59,765 nucleotides of DNA from Candidatus Lernaella stagnicola (GTDB lineage Bacteria; Lernaellota; Lernaellaia; Lernaellales; Lernaellaceae), in NCBI GenBank assembly GCA_030765525.1, contig JAVCCK010000020.1, positions 241,286 through 301,050 on the forward strand, in the 5' to 3' direction. A program made the translations under genes and the position numbers. Every line of letters begins with the position of its first letter. The stretch's first letter is position 1. Shown piece after piece: positions 1 through 8,400 of the stretch. The notes below the pieces were generated by a model that made no database searches, had not been told where the DNA came from, and worked only from the letters and a program-made list of their open reading frames with translations.

Positions 1-2199
1 ATCGAGAATCGCGCGCCACAGCCCGTAGCCCGCGCGATACGCGATATGAATTGTCCCATCCGGCAAAAAGATAGGCGGTGCCGCTTCGGAAACCGATCCG
101 TAGTCCAATTCGGTAAATTGCCAGGAGCCACAAGCGTCCGTGCCGTAGGCGAGTTGCGTCGGCCCGTTCCGCCACGTAAAGACGAGGTGGTGCGCATCGG
201 CTTCGTCGATCAGCAACCAAGCCGCCGAGATCTCGCCGTCGAAAATCTTGCTCGTTTCCCACGCGCCGTTGTCGAACACCGCCAAATAGGCATCGATTTG
301 CGAACTGGATTCGACGCGACTGTATACGAAGTGCGGATTTTCGTTGGAGTCCAGCGCCAAGCCCATCGTGCAATAAGCGCCTTGCGCTCCGTCCGCGTCG
401 ACGGAGTCGATCGTCCACTGCGAACCGACCCGCCGCGCGCAGCGAATCTCTTCCGTTTGGTCGATGGCATAACAGACAACAAGACCGTCCTGGCTGTCGA
501 TCACCAGCGGTGCCATGTAGTAGTCAATGTCGTCAGGCTCCGGTACCAGGCGATGGCGCCAAGGATTGCCCTGTCGCTCCGTCACCCAGAGCTTTCCCTC
601 AATCACGGTTGAAAGGGCAGGCACTTCCGCGGACGAAACGTCAAAACCCATTGGCCAGAAAAGCCCGAAAGACTCCGTGTCCCAAGTGTCGACGTCTTCG
701 CGTGCATATACGCCGCGGGCCAAAAACGAGTCCAACCCGACCATGTGCGTCACGCCGCTCGAATTCGTCTTGAAACTCGCGGAAATCAGATCCGGGAAGT
801 AACCGAAACCGTGAAGCACCCATTGGTCGCCTTCGTGTATGAGAAACCTCCAACCGAGATTAGACATATCAAAGGCCAGCCGCACGTTACCGCTCGGATC
901 GAAGCCTTGAGTCAAAGGCCCGTGAGCCGTTCGTTCGTCAAACACTTCCAGATCCGTCCACGTACTGTCTTGCTCGTAAGCGTAATAAACGACGTCCTCG
1001 ATGGGTTGGACGAACGACAGATGCCACGAACCCTGGGAATCCAGCGCCGCCTCGCCGAATACGTACACGCCGTGGCGCAAGGGGGTCTCAAACCATTCGC
1101 CGGCTTCCTTCGTAATGATTCGAAGATCGCCTTCGAAAGAATAGTGGTACGTCAAAATGTACGGCGTGCCGTTCTGGTACCAAAGACCCTTGGTTTCGCC
1201 TTGGCCGAACGGAACCGCTTCCCACGTCCATGGCCCGCCGTCTCGTACTCCGTAGAATCGGCCGACCTCAGTCTCGACGTAGCTTGTGTGAAGCTTTCCT
1301 TCGGCGTCATATTTCAAGTGACCCCAGGAGCCGTCTTCGACGATCGTCGCTTTCGCCCACGAACCGCTTTCGTCCGTGGCCCACCAACATCGTTCGTGAT
1401 ATTCGTCGTCGTACCAGGGTTCGTTGAAAACCATGCTCACGGCGCCGTCGTTCGCCGTTGCGACGCGGCAATTAAGAGAACCGGGCGCGAAAGGCGTTTC
1501 GAATTCATGCACGACTTCGGAGGTCCAAGTTCCTCCGGCGTTGGTGAAGTACCTAAGTTCGACACCGGTTTCGGACGTGCAAAAGTGGAGGGCGCCGTCG
1601 CCGTCGATGACGAATTTGAGGCTTTCATCGGCGTCGGCCAGGGGCGTTGCCTCGGATTGCCATCCGGAATCGGTTTTCCATAGGTGGCGCAGTTCGTTGG
1701 CCGGATGGGATCGAAACAGTACGTGGGGCATGCCGTCGGGGCCGGTCTCAACGGAGATGATGTGGCCGTGATCGCCGATCTGTTCACGGCTGATCGTCTT
1801 CCCATCCACCGTGTACAGCCACGAAAGCAGCGCGGCGTCGACCGGGACGAATACCGTTCCATCCGGGCCGAGTGCGATATCACCCGAACTGCCCAAACCG
1901 CCGCCGAGATACTCCTGCAAGGTCACATGCGCAACGGTGTCGTCGTCATCATCGTCATCGTCGTCATCATTGTCATCGTCGTCGTCATTATCGTCATCGT
2001 TGTCGTCATCGTCGTCGTCATTGTTGTCGTCGTTATCGTCGTCATCATCATCGTCGTCAACGATACTGGTATCGTCATCGGCGGGAGAGACGTCGTCGTC
2101 ATCATCGTCGGGCGGGCAGGCGGTCGTGAGCGCTAAAATCAGAACCGTGGTTACGAGAAATACGAAGAGCTTCTTCGGGAAACCGTGACCGTGTGGCAT
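1..2199 (-). CDS. Asp-rich lipoprotein with propeller-like repeats (3' end missing)
   Basis: The frame is open on the minus strand from an ATG at 2199 to the window edge, 733 codons with no stop, so the C-terminus lies outside. The N-terminus is a lipoprotein signal: K9-K10, a hydrophobic stretch and Cys28 (LTTAC). It is followed by CPP and a run of about 57 Asp/Asn residues. The rest carries about eleven copies of a motif D-x-x-G-x-x-H-hydrophobic-x-hydrophobic (for example GPDGMPHVLF, DGDGALHFC, DAEGKLHTSY, DSQGSWHLSF, DSNENPHFVY, LPDGTIHIAY), each followed by a W-rich strand. That spacing resembles the blades of a BNR/sialidase-like or LVIVD-like beta-propeller. Probable envelope or surface protein; no catalytic residues were recognised. 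It is divergent from the HRDC gene. Confidence 0.85.
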   Translation of the reverse strand, partial: MPHGHGFPKKLFVFLVTTVLILALTTACPPDDDDDDVSPADDDTSIVDDDDDDDDNDDNNDDDDDDNDDDNDDDDDNDDDDDDDDDDTVAHVTLQEYLGGGLGSSGDIALGPDGTVFVPVDAALLSWLYTVDGKTISREQIGDHGHIISVETGPDGMPHVLFRSHPANELRHLWKTDSGWQSEATPLADADESLKFVIDGDGALHFCTSETGVELRYFTNAGGTWTSEVVHEFETPFAPGSLNCRVATANDGAVSMVFNEPWYDDEYHERCWWATDESGSWAKATIVEDGSWGHLKYDAEGKLHTSYVETEVGRFYGVRDGGPWTWEAVPFGQGETKGLWYQNGTPYILTYHYSFEGDLRIITKEAGEWFETPLRHGVYVFGEAALDSQGSWHLSFVQPIEDVVYYAYEQDSTWTDLEVFDERTAHGPLTQGFDPSGNVRLAFDMSNLGWRFLIHEGDQWVLHGFGYFPDLISASFKTNSSGVTHMVGLDSFLARGVYAREDVDTWDTESFGLFWPMGFDVSSAEVPALSTVIEGKLWVTERQGNPWRHRLVPEPDDIDYYMAPLVIDSQDGLVVCYAIDQTEEIRCARRVGSQWTIDSVDADGAQGAYCTMGLALDSNENPHFVYSRVESSSQIDAYLAVFDNGAWETSKIFDGEISAAWLLIDEADAHHLVFTWRNGPTQLAYGTDACGSWQFTELDYGSVSEAAPPIFLPDGTIHIAYRAGYGLWRAILD
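1939..2109 (-). repeat. GAY/AAY trinucleotide tract coding an Asp/Asn tether
   Basis: A 171-base run of GAC, GAT and AAT codons read on the minus strand, directly after Cys28-Pro-Pro of the lipoprotein. Similar but shorter tracts occur in four other genes of the window (around 8562-8640, 32406-32516, 46561-46653 and 48280-48355). Because the unit is three bases, slippage would change tether length without shifting frame. Confidence 0.9.
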
Positions 2200-2465
2200 C
2201 AACTCAACTCCAGCATCGGGCGAGGTTCGGGACGTTGCCGCAACTCGGATGAAAAGCCCACGCGTGAATAACTATGATACAAATCCATTAATACTGCAAA
2301 AAGTATACCGCGTGCTTCGGTAGGGTTTTTCCGTAAAAAAACGTATTTTCGCGCTAAAATGCCGCATTTCGGCCCCGGTTGGCCGCAAACTGCCGCTGAA
2401 AAATCAGCACGACCGATAAAAAACAACGGCGCTTCCCACAGTTATGAATCGAGCGAACGCTGGTT

Positions 2466-2500
2466 TTCCGGAAATCGAACTCGGATTCCGGAAATCGAAC
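2466..2500. promoter_or_regulatory. tandem 15-bp direct repeat, candidate enhancer site
   Basis: TTCCGGAAATCGAAC occurs exactly at 2466-2480 and again at 2486-2500, a 20-bp period (two helical turns). It lies about 105 to 140 bp upstream of the start predicted for the sigma-54 promoter at 2577-2592, the usual distance for an activator site of NtrC-type proteins. The remainder of the 429-bp intergenic stretch 2200-2628 is AT-rich and shows no other gene. Confidence 0.5.
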
Positions 2501-2576
2501 GGCAAAACCCTCGCACCCTAATCGAGAATTACGATAATACGTAATAATATCAACAATATATCTTCACAACAGGCTC

Positions 2577-2592
2577 TTGGCACACCCCTTGC
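2577..2592 (+). promoter_or_regulatory. sigma-54 (-24/-12) promoter
   Basis: TTGGCACACCCCTTGC matches the RpoN consensus TTGGCACRNNNNTTGC at every specified position: GG at 2579-2580, GC at 2591-2592, exactly 10 bp between them. The expected transcription start is about 2603, which leaves a 25-base leader containing the ribosome site at 2617-2623 and the ATG at 2629. It therefore excludes a GTG at 2602 as the start of the first gene. Confidence 0.8.
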
Positions 2593-2628
2593 GATTTACC
2601 GGTGACGAATCCACCTAGAGGAGATGCC

Positions 2629-3168
2629 ATGCAAGTCAAAGTGCTGGCCGTGCCTTTTGATCCACAAAACCAGCAATTCGACAATTCGGAGGTCGAAACA
2701 CTGGGGCGGGAATGCGAAATCCTGAATCAAAACCACCACTTCTTCGCCGTCAACGGGCAGGCTTATGTCGCCCTGGTCATCAGCTATCAGTCGCGGGCTG
2801 AGTCGGCGGCCCGGCCGCACGGGAAAGCGAAACCGCCTCCGGCCGCGCACACTTCCGCCAAAGCCGAGCCACCGCCGCGGGCGGACAACGGCGGCGCGAA
2901 AAAAACGGCGTATCAACCGACCGAATTATCACCCGCGGAAATGGAAGTTTTCGAATCGCTGCGCCGGTGGCGGCTCGATCGCGCCCGGGAAATGGATGTT
3001 AAGCCGTATCACATTTGCTCCAATCGCGAGTTGGAAGAGATTATCCGCCACCGCCCGCAACACACCGACCAACTCGCCGTCATTCGGGGCATGAGCAGCG
3101 CCAAAATCGAGGCGCATGGCGCGGCGCTGCTCGCCGAACTGAAAAAACACGCAGCCCGGGGTCGTTGA
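2629..3168 (+). CDS. HRDC-domain protein
   Basis: 179 residues. The start is the ATG at 2629, preceded by AGAGGAG at 2617-2623; an in-frame GTG at 2602 lies at the predicted transcription start and is rejected. Residues 1-55 form a small alpha/beta domain (begins MQVKVLAVPFDPQNQQF) of the type placed before HRDC in uncharacterised proteins. Residues 60-95 are a Pro/Ala-rich linker. Residues about 103-177 are an HRDC domain (LSPAEMEVFESLRRWR ... ELEEIIRHRPQH ... IRGMSSAKIEAHG), a helical module known from RecQ helicases and RNase D that binds nucleic acid. It ends 16 bp before comM and shares its sigma-54 promoter, suggesting a role in DNA uptake or recombination (inference). Confidence 0.85.
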   Translation: MQVKVLAVPFDPQNQQFDNSEVETLGRECEILNQNHHFFAVNGQAYVALVISYQSRAESAARPHGKAKPPPAAHTSAKAEPPPRADNGGAKKTAYQPTELSPAEMEVFESLRRWRLDRAREMDVKPYHICSNRELEEIIRHRPQHTDQLAVIRGMSSAKIEAHGAALLAELKKHAARGR

Positions 3169-3184
3169 GGGCGGGGGGTGGGGA

Positions 3185-4705
3185 ATGTTGGGCAAAGTAA
3201 TCTCTGGTGCGACTGTCGGCGTCGAGGCGTTCACCATCGAAGTGGAAGTGCACGCCGGTCGGGGGTTGCCGAATTTGCAGATCGTCGGCTTGCCCGACGG
3301 CGTGGTGCGCGAAAGCGTGCAACGCGTGCGCTCGGCGCTCACCAACAGCGGTTTTTCCTGTTTGCGCAACCGCACGACGGTCAACCTCGCGCCGGCTGAA
3401 TTACGCAAAGAGGGCGCGGCGCTGGATCTGCCCATTGCCGTGAGCCTGATGCAAGCCTACGGCCTCATCCCCGCGCTTCGCACCCGCGCCCACGGCCTAC
3501 TGGGCGAACTGGGCCTCGACGGTTCGATCAAACCCGTACGCGGCGCGTTGGTGATCGCGGCCCATTTGCACGACGAAGGTTGTGAGGGGTTGCTGTTGCC
3601 CGAGGCCAACGTCAAAGAGGCGGCGGCCGTCGAAGGGCTGGAAGTTCGCGGTTTCAAGCACATGACCGAGGTCGTCGCCTGGCTGCGCGGCGAGGTAAGC
3701 GTGGACCCTGCACCGCGCACCCCCGTGATGCAGATGATGCCCCAGGTCGAGGGTGTCGACCTGGCCGATGTGTGCGGCCAGAATCACGCGAAACGCGCGC
3801 TGGAAATCACCGCGGCCGGCGGTCACAACCTACTGCTCATCGGCCCGCCCGGTTCCGGCAAAACCATGCTTGCCCGCCGTCTGCCCACGTTGATGCCGCC
3901 GTTGTCGATGCCCGAACTGATGGAAACCAGCAAAATCTACAGCGTCATCGGCAAGTTGAACGGCGCCGGGTTGCTGGCCGCCAGACCCTTTTGCAACCCG
4001 CATCACGGGGCCAGCGACGCGGGCCTGATCGGCGGCGGGCCGATTCCGCGACCGGGGCAGGTGAGCCTGGCGCACAACGGAGTTTTGTTTCTCGATGAAC
4101 TGCCCGAATTCAAGCGTTCGGTACTCGAAATGTTGCGCCAGCCCCTCGAGGACGGCCACGTCACCATCAGCCGGGCGACGGTCACCACGAAATATCCGGC
4201 GCGTTTCATCCTGGTGGCGGCGATGAATCCATGCCCCTGCGGCTATCTCGGTGACATCACCCGCCATTGCACCTGCACGCCCCACGCCATCAGCCGCTAC
4301 CGGCAGAAGATCAGCGGCCCGCTGCTCGACCGCATCGACATGCACGTTGACGTGCCCGCGGTGCCGTATCGCGAGATGCGCGCGGGCGGCGGTGAAAACT
4401 CGGCGACGGTCCGCGAACGCGTCGCACAGGCGCGAAGTTTTGCCGGGCGTCGTTTCGCCGGCACGCCCGTTTTGTCAAACGCCGACATGACCAGCCGCAT
4501 GACGTGGCGTTACGCCGAGCCCGAAGCGGAAGGGCACCGGCTGCTGGAAACCCTACACGATCGCCTCGGGCTCTCGGCCCGGGGGTTGGTTCGCGTGTTG
4601 AAAGTGGCGCGGACCATCGCGGACCTCGAACAAAGCGAAACGGTGCGAGTCGCCCACATCGCCGAGGCCGTGCAGTACCGCACGCTGGATCGCCCGGTGA
4701 GCTAG
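3185..4705 (+). CDS. comM: YifB/ComM-family Mg-chelatase-like AAA+ ATPase
   Basis: 506 residues, the usual length of the family. Residues 1-170 are the ChlI-like N-terminal domain (GLPNLQIVGLPDGVVRESV). The AAA+ core has Walker A GPPGSGKT at 220-227, Walker B VLFLDEL, and the family Cys motif MNPCPCGY with following CTC cluster. Residues about 405-500 are the Mg_chelatase C-terminal helical domain (LSARGLVRVLKVARTIADLE). ComM is a hexameric helicase that promotes branch migration during natural transformation in Vibrio and relatives; bacteria not known to be competent also carry it. Here it follows an HRDC protein by 16 bp and is apparently under sigma-54 control. ATG at 3185 with GGGGTGGGGA upstream. 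Confidence 0.95.
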   Translation: MLGKVISGATVGVEAFTIEVEVHAGRGLPNLQIVGLPDGVVRESVQRVRSALTNSGFSCLRNRTTVNLAPAELRKEGAALDLPIAVSLMQAYGLIPALRTRAHGLLGELGLDGSIKPVRGALVIAAHLHDEGCEGLLLPEANVKEAAAVEGLEVRGFKHMTEVVAWLRGEVSVDPAPRTPVMQMMPQVEGVDLADVCGQNHAKRALEITAAGGHNLLLIGPPGSGKTMLARRLPTLMPPLSMPELMETSKIYSVIGKLNGAGLLAARPFCNPHHGASDAGLIGGGPIPRPGQVSLAHNGVLFLDELPEFKRSVLEMLRQPLEDGHVTISRATVTTKYPARFILVAAMNPCPCGYLGDITRHCTCTPHAISRYRQKISGPLLDRIDMHVDVPAVPYREMRAGGGENSATVRERVAQARSFAGRRFAGTPVLSNADMTSRMTWRYAEPEAEGHRLLETLHDRLGLSARGLVRVLKVARTIADLEQSETVRVAHIAEAVQYRTLDRPVS

Positions 4706-4763
4706 GACGCTCGCGCGCTGAGATCGGCAACGAGACAGGAATCGCAATATAGGAGGACGAACC

Positions 4764-5429
4764 ATGGACCGCGAATTCATCGACCGTATGCAGGCTTTAG
4801 TAAACGATCATGCCGGTGGCGTCTACACGCGCTTTGCGCGGCAAATCAGTGTGTCGGCGACCACCATGCAACGATATCTCGAAGGTCGCGCCGTGCCCGG
4901 CTACAACATCCTGCGCGGCATATGCGACGCTTGCGGCGTGACGCCGAATTGGTTGCTTCTCGGCTGGGAACCGCGCTACCGAAACGGGGGCACTGTCGGT
5001 GCGGAAACGATTCACATTGTCTCCCCGGGCGATACCGAGGCCGTCTCCGCCGCGGATTTTCAGGTCGTGCCGATCGTCAACCACCATGCGTGGGACGAGG
5101 GGGCCGATACGGCGATCAATCCGCAAACCGTCACCGGTTGCGTTATCTTGCGTTTTGCCGTCGACCGTCGCTTGTTCGGCGTGCGGGCCGAAGATGATTC
5201 CATGAGGCCGGAAATCGAGCCCGAGGATTTGCTGGTGATCGATCCCGGCATGCGTGATCCCGCTGCGCTGGAAAACCGCCTAACTTTGGCGCACACCGAA
5301 AACGGCGTGACGGTTCGGCGCTTGGTCAACGGCATTCTGTACAGCAACAACCCGCGCTTTTTCCCGCCGGAAAGGGCGTCCAAAACCAAACTATTGGGCG
5401 CTGTATCGCAGGTCCGCCGCGATTCTTGA
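4764..5429 (+). CDS. XRE/S24 LexA-like repressor with altered dyad
   Basis: 221 residues, ATG after AGGAGGA. Residues 20-68 form a CI-type helix-turn-helix (FARQISVSATTMQRYLEG ... ACGVTPNWLLLG). Residues 100-215 are an S24/LexA-type domain with the nucleophile Ser146 in EDDSMRPEI. In LexA and CI the general base is the Lys of the V-T-V-K motif; here that motif reads VTVRRL, with Arg185 where Lys is expected, and no obvious Ala-Gly cleavage site is seen in the 70-100 linker. It may therefore be a ligand- or partner-controlled repressor that does not self-cleave. Its own gap to comM is 58 bp. No phage genes surround it. Confidence 0.85.
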   Translation: MDREFIDRMQALVNDHAGGVYTRFARQISVSATTMQRYLEGRAVPGYNILRGICDACGVTPNWLLLGWEPRYRNGGTVGAETIHIVSPGDTEAVSAADFQVVPIVNHHAWDEGADTAINPQTVTGCVILRFAVDRRLFGVRAEDDSMRPEIEPEDLLVIDPGMRDPAALENRLTLAHTENGVTVRRLVNGILYSNNPRFFPPERASKTKLLGAVSQVRRDS

Positions 5430-5458
5430 TCGGCGACGGTGAGGGGGCGCTGCGGCTA

Positions 5459-8400
5459 TTACTCGCCCTCTGAATACCCCAACCCAAGCGATCCCGGATC
5501 CACGCAGTAGTTGATGACCCGGAAATGCGCCTGGCCGTCCACTTCCTTAAAATAGCGCCCTGGGAAGTCGGGACCGCCTTCCACGCACATATCGGGGAAA
5601 GTATCCAGCTCCTCCTGGGTACACTCCTCGTAATCGCCGTAAATGTAAGTGAACAGACCCCACTCGTATTTCCACTTGGTTAAGGATTCTGGGGGGATGT
5701 CCCCGACCATCCCAGAAATAGCAAAAGAATTACCGGTGGTCGTGGTGGAAACATCGGTAAAGGATCGTCCGCCTTCGATGGTCGCGGAGGCTTCCAGGAA
5801 CGGCCCACCGATTGCGAAGCTCTGCGATACAGATCCGGAGTTTGTCGTGCGTTTCCCTGCCGTTGTCGAATCGCTAAAAATGATATCGGCCTGCGTGACA
5901 CCATATGTCTGTGCCACAGTTATCATTTCTGATTCGAATCCCGAATTGCTTACGTCAGCCATAACTATTTCCTTGTCCTCAATCGTCGGGTAAGTGGACG
6001 GATCGCCGGGCGTATGCATAAAAATATCCGCCGGTATTTCGAAATCCGAATCGGCAATAAATTGGTTGTAGTAATCGATGGTCCAGAAATAGTTCTTCTT
6101 GCCGGACCAGATATCTATGGACATTTCGGTGCCTATAACGTCATTATTCGGGTGCGAAAGAATATCGTAGTAATAGGATTGCCAGACGAACCCGTCGAAA
6201 AGGACGTAATTGTCGAGACATCCTTCGGGTCGACAACCGCCTTTCCGCGAGATGCCGTACGTAACGGATGTATTCGAGCCGTTGATTTCGGCCCATTCGT
6301 GGCTATATGAATACTCCTGTGTCGATTTGAACAACGTTTTACCGAAAACGTTGACGCCAGACGTTATCGAGATCGAACCGCCAACCGACCAAGCGGTTTC
6401 ATTTTCCGAACCGCCGCCCGCTACAAATTCTGATCCGTAACCGGTAAAACTTACGTCGGATCGCTGACCGATTCCATTCTTCACGGGCGGTCCGGCCAAT
6501 ACGATGCGCACGATCGGCTCGGTGATGTGCTCCTCAACTCTACCGTTAAACCGGACTTTGATTGAATCGCCGTCAAAGTCGCCGGCGACGACAAAGGGCT
6601 GTTTGCACATATGAAGAATTCCGGAACCAAGGCTCACCCCATCAGTGGTTTCCCTGAGCACGCCTTCTTCGGTTACATTATACTGTTCCACAGTTTCATT
6701 TTGCCGATAAGGACAAAATAAACTAATAGGGGCATAGTGGCCTTTTATCAGATATACTTCATCACTGTTATCGCCATCGGAATCTACTGACGAAATCGCA
6801 GACACACCTCTCCAAAGTTGCCAAACGGCAGCAATATCCTCTGAACATTCAGCGGTGACTTTCTGATCCTTTATGTCATTGTCGTTTGATATACCATTGA
6901 GGTTTTCAAGATACATCAGAGCTCCGACGGCAGCACCAAATATATAGTTGTCATCAAAATACTCCCAGCGAATCATAAGCTCGTCGTACCCGTCAATAAT
7001 CTGCCCTTGCTCTGTTTTTTTAAAGTGGCCGGCGACGGCTTGAACGGTCTTGAATCGTAGATTTGTGTCCCACGTATTGAACCCGGCTTCTGCGCAATTA
7101 TGATGCCTTTCGCTGAAGGCCCAAACATCATCGTCCTCGCCATAGGGAGAAGTAGGCAAATTTAAGACTTCTGTTTCGACCAGCCTGAGAGCGTTAGCGC
7201 CGCCCATCTGATAGGCAGCCAAAAACAAGTCCTCTTCCGTGCCGTGATAGCTGGGGAAAGGACTTGAATCCCAAACGATTACAATTTCGTCGAGTTGATT
7301 TGCGTGCCTGATATCGCTTTCGGGGTCGTGAAAGCCCCGGTTTGTATTTGCGGCGAGGAGATCATACTCCCAAGCCCAGGAAAGGGGCGTGTCTACAGTG
7401 GTGTTACCGAATTCAGTGCGAACGCCATCAATGAAGGATACTTCCGTCCTATCAAAGTGGTACGTGTTTAGTGCTGTGATGCCCTCGTAGTACTCGCCGT
7501 CGGCAGATATAAGACTGCTGATAACAAGGGCCAACTCTTTTCGTTCCTTCCCGTCGGTGTCGAAAAAGTTGCCGACAGCAATTTGTAAATATGAAAATTG
7601 TTGGTACGCGTTATATCCTTCGTCGAGATGGCTATTTGACTGAACATAATGGTCAGCGGCTTCCGGGTCGTGCTCGATCAACACGAGCTGCCAAGCATTA
7701 TCGCAACGGTCGTTGCAAACGCATTCAGAATCTTTATTCCAAATTATTGAAACGACGACTTCATCGATACCGTCACCGTCGACGTCGCCGGTGTCCATGT
7801 CCAGCATTCGAAGAGAGAGATAACCCGTTGGAGCGCTTATAGTAACGAGGCCTTCAAGGTCAAATCCGTAACCTGTCGCAAATGCGAGAACAACCTCGTC
7901 GACCGGAGAGGATTGTCCCGTAGCAGCCCAGATTAGCTCATCTTCCCCGTCGCCGTCCGTGTCTCCAGCCTTGGCGCCCCAGATGTCGTTAGAAAACAGT
8001 AGCCCAGGGAAGTACGTTAACTCTTCGTACGGAATATGTTCGGTTCCGGACCAATCCTCGGACGCTGGGAAACCTGTCGTCGCGTCGTCGATAACGTAAT
8101 AGTCATATTCCGCTGCGAAACTAAAAAATGCGAGTTCCTCCATTCGAAGGAAGGTATCGGTGAACGAGGTCTCGTCCTCGCCGGGCGCGCGCTTGTATGC
8201 TGGAATCTGGGACAAGGGGTGAGAGGTAGCCAACTCATTCGTGTAGTCGGGCGAGTCTCCCGGATTGTAGTTGTCGTACACGCATTCATAAGAATCGCCG
8301 TCCGGCACGCAGGTAGTTTCGGGGCCGAATTCGGCCTTGCAAGGGTCAACGGTGGAATCACACAAGTAACCTTGCGAGAGGTCGGAGTCTTCCGTGCAAA

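Noticed and set aside
1939-2109. Tandem trinucleotide tract as a CRISPR or non-coding satellite
   Set aside because: It is in frame within a lipoprotein gene and codes for Asp and Asn; there are no spacers.
46-2188. Long plus-strand open frames opposite the first lipoprotein, including poly-Val and poly-Ser stretches
   Set aside because: They mirror the minus-strand gene, which has a ribosome-proximal ATG, a lipobox and ordered repeats; the low-complexity parts are the complement of GAY codons.
2602-2628. GTG at 2602 as start of the HRDC gene
   Set aside because: It lies at the predicted transcription start of the sigma-54 promoter and the AGAGGAG before 2629 fits the ATG.
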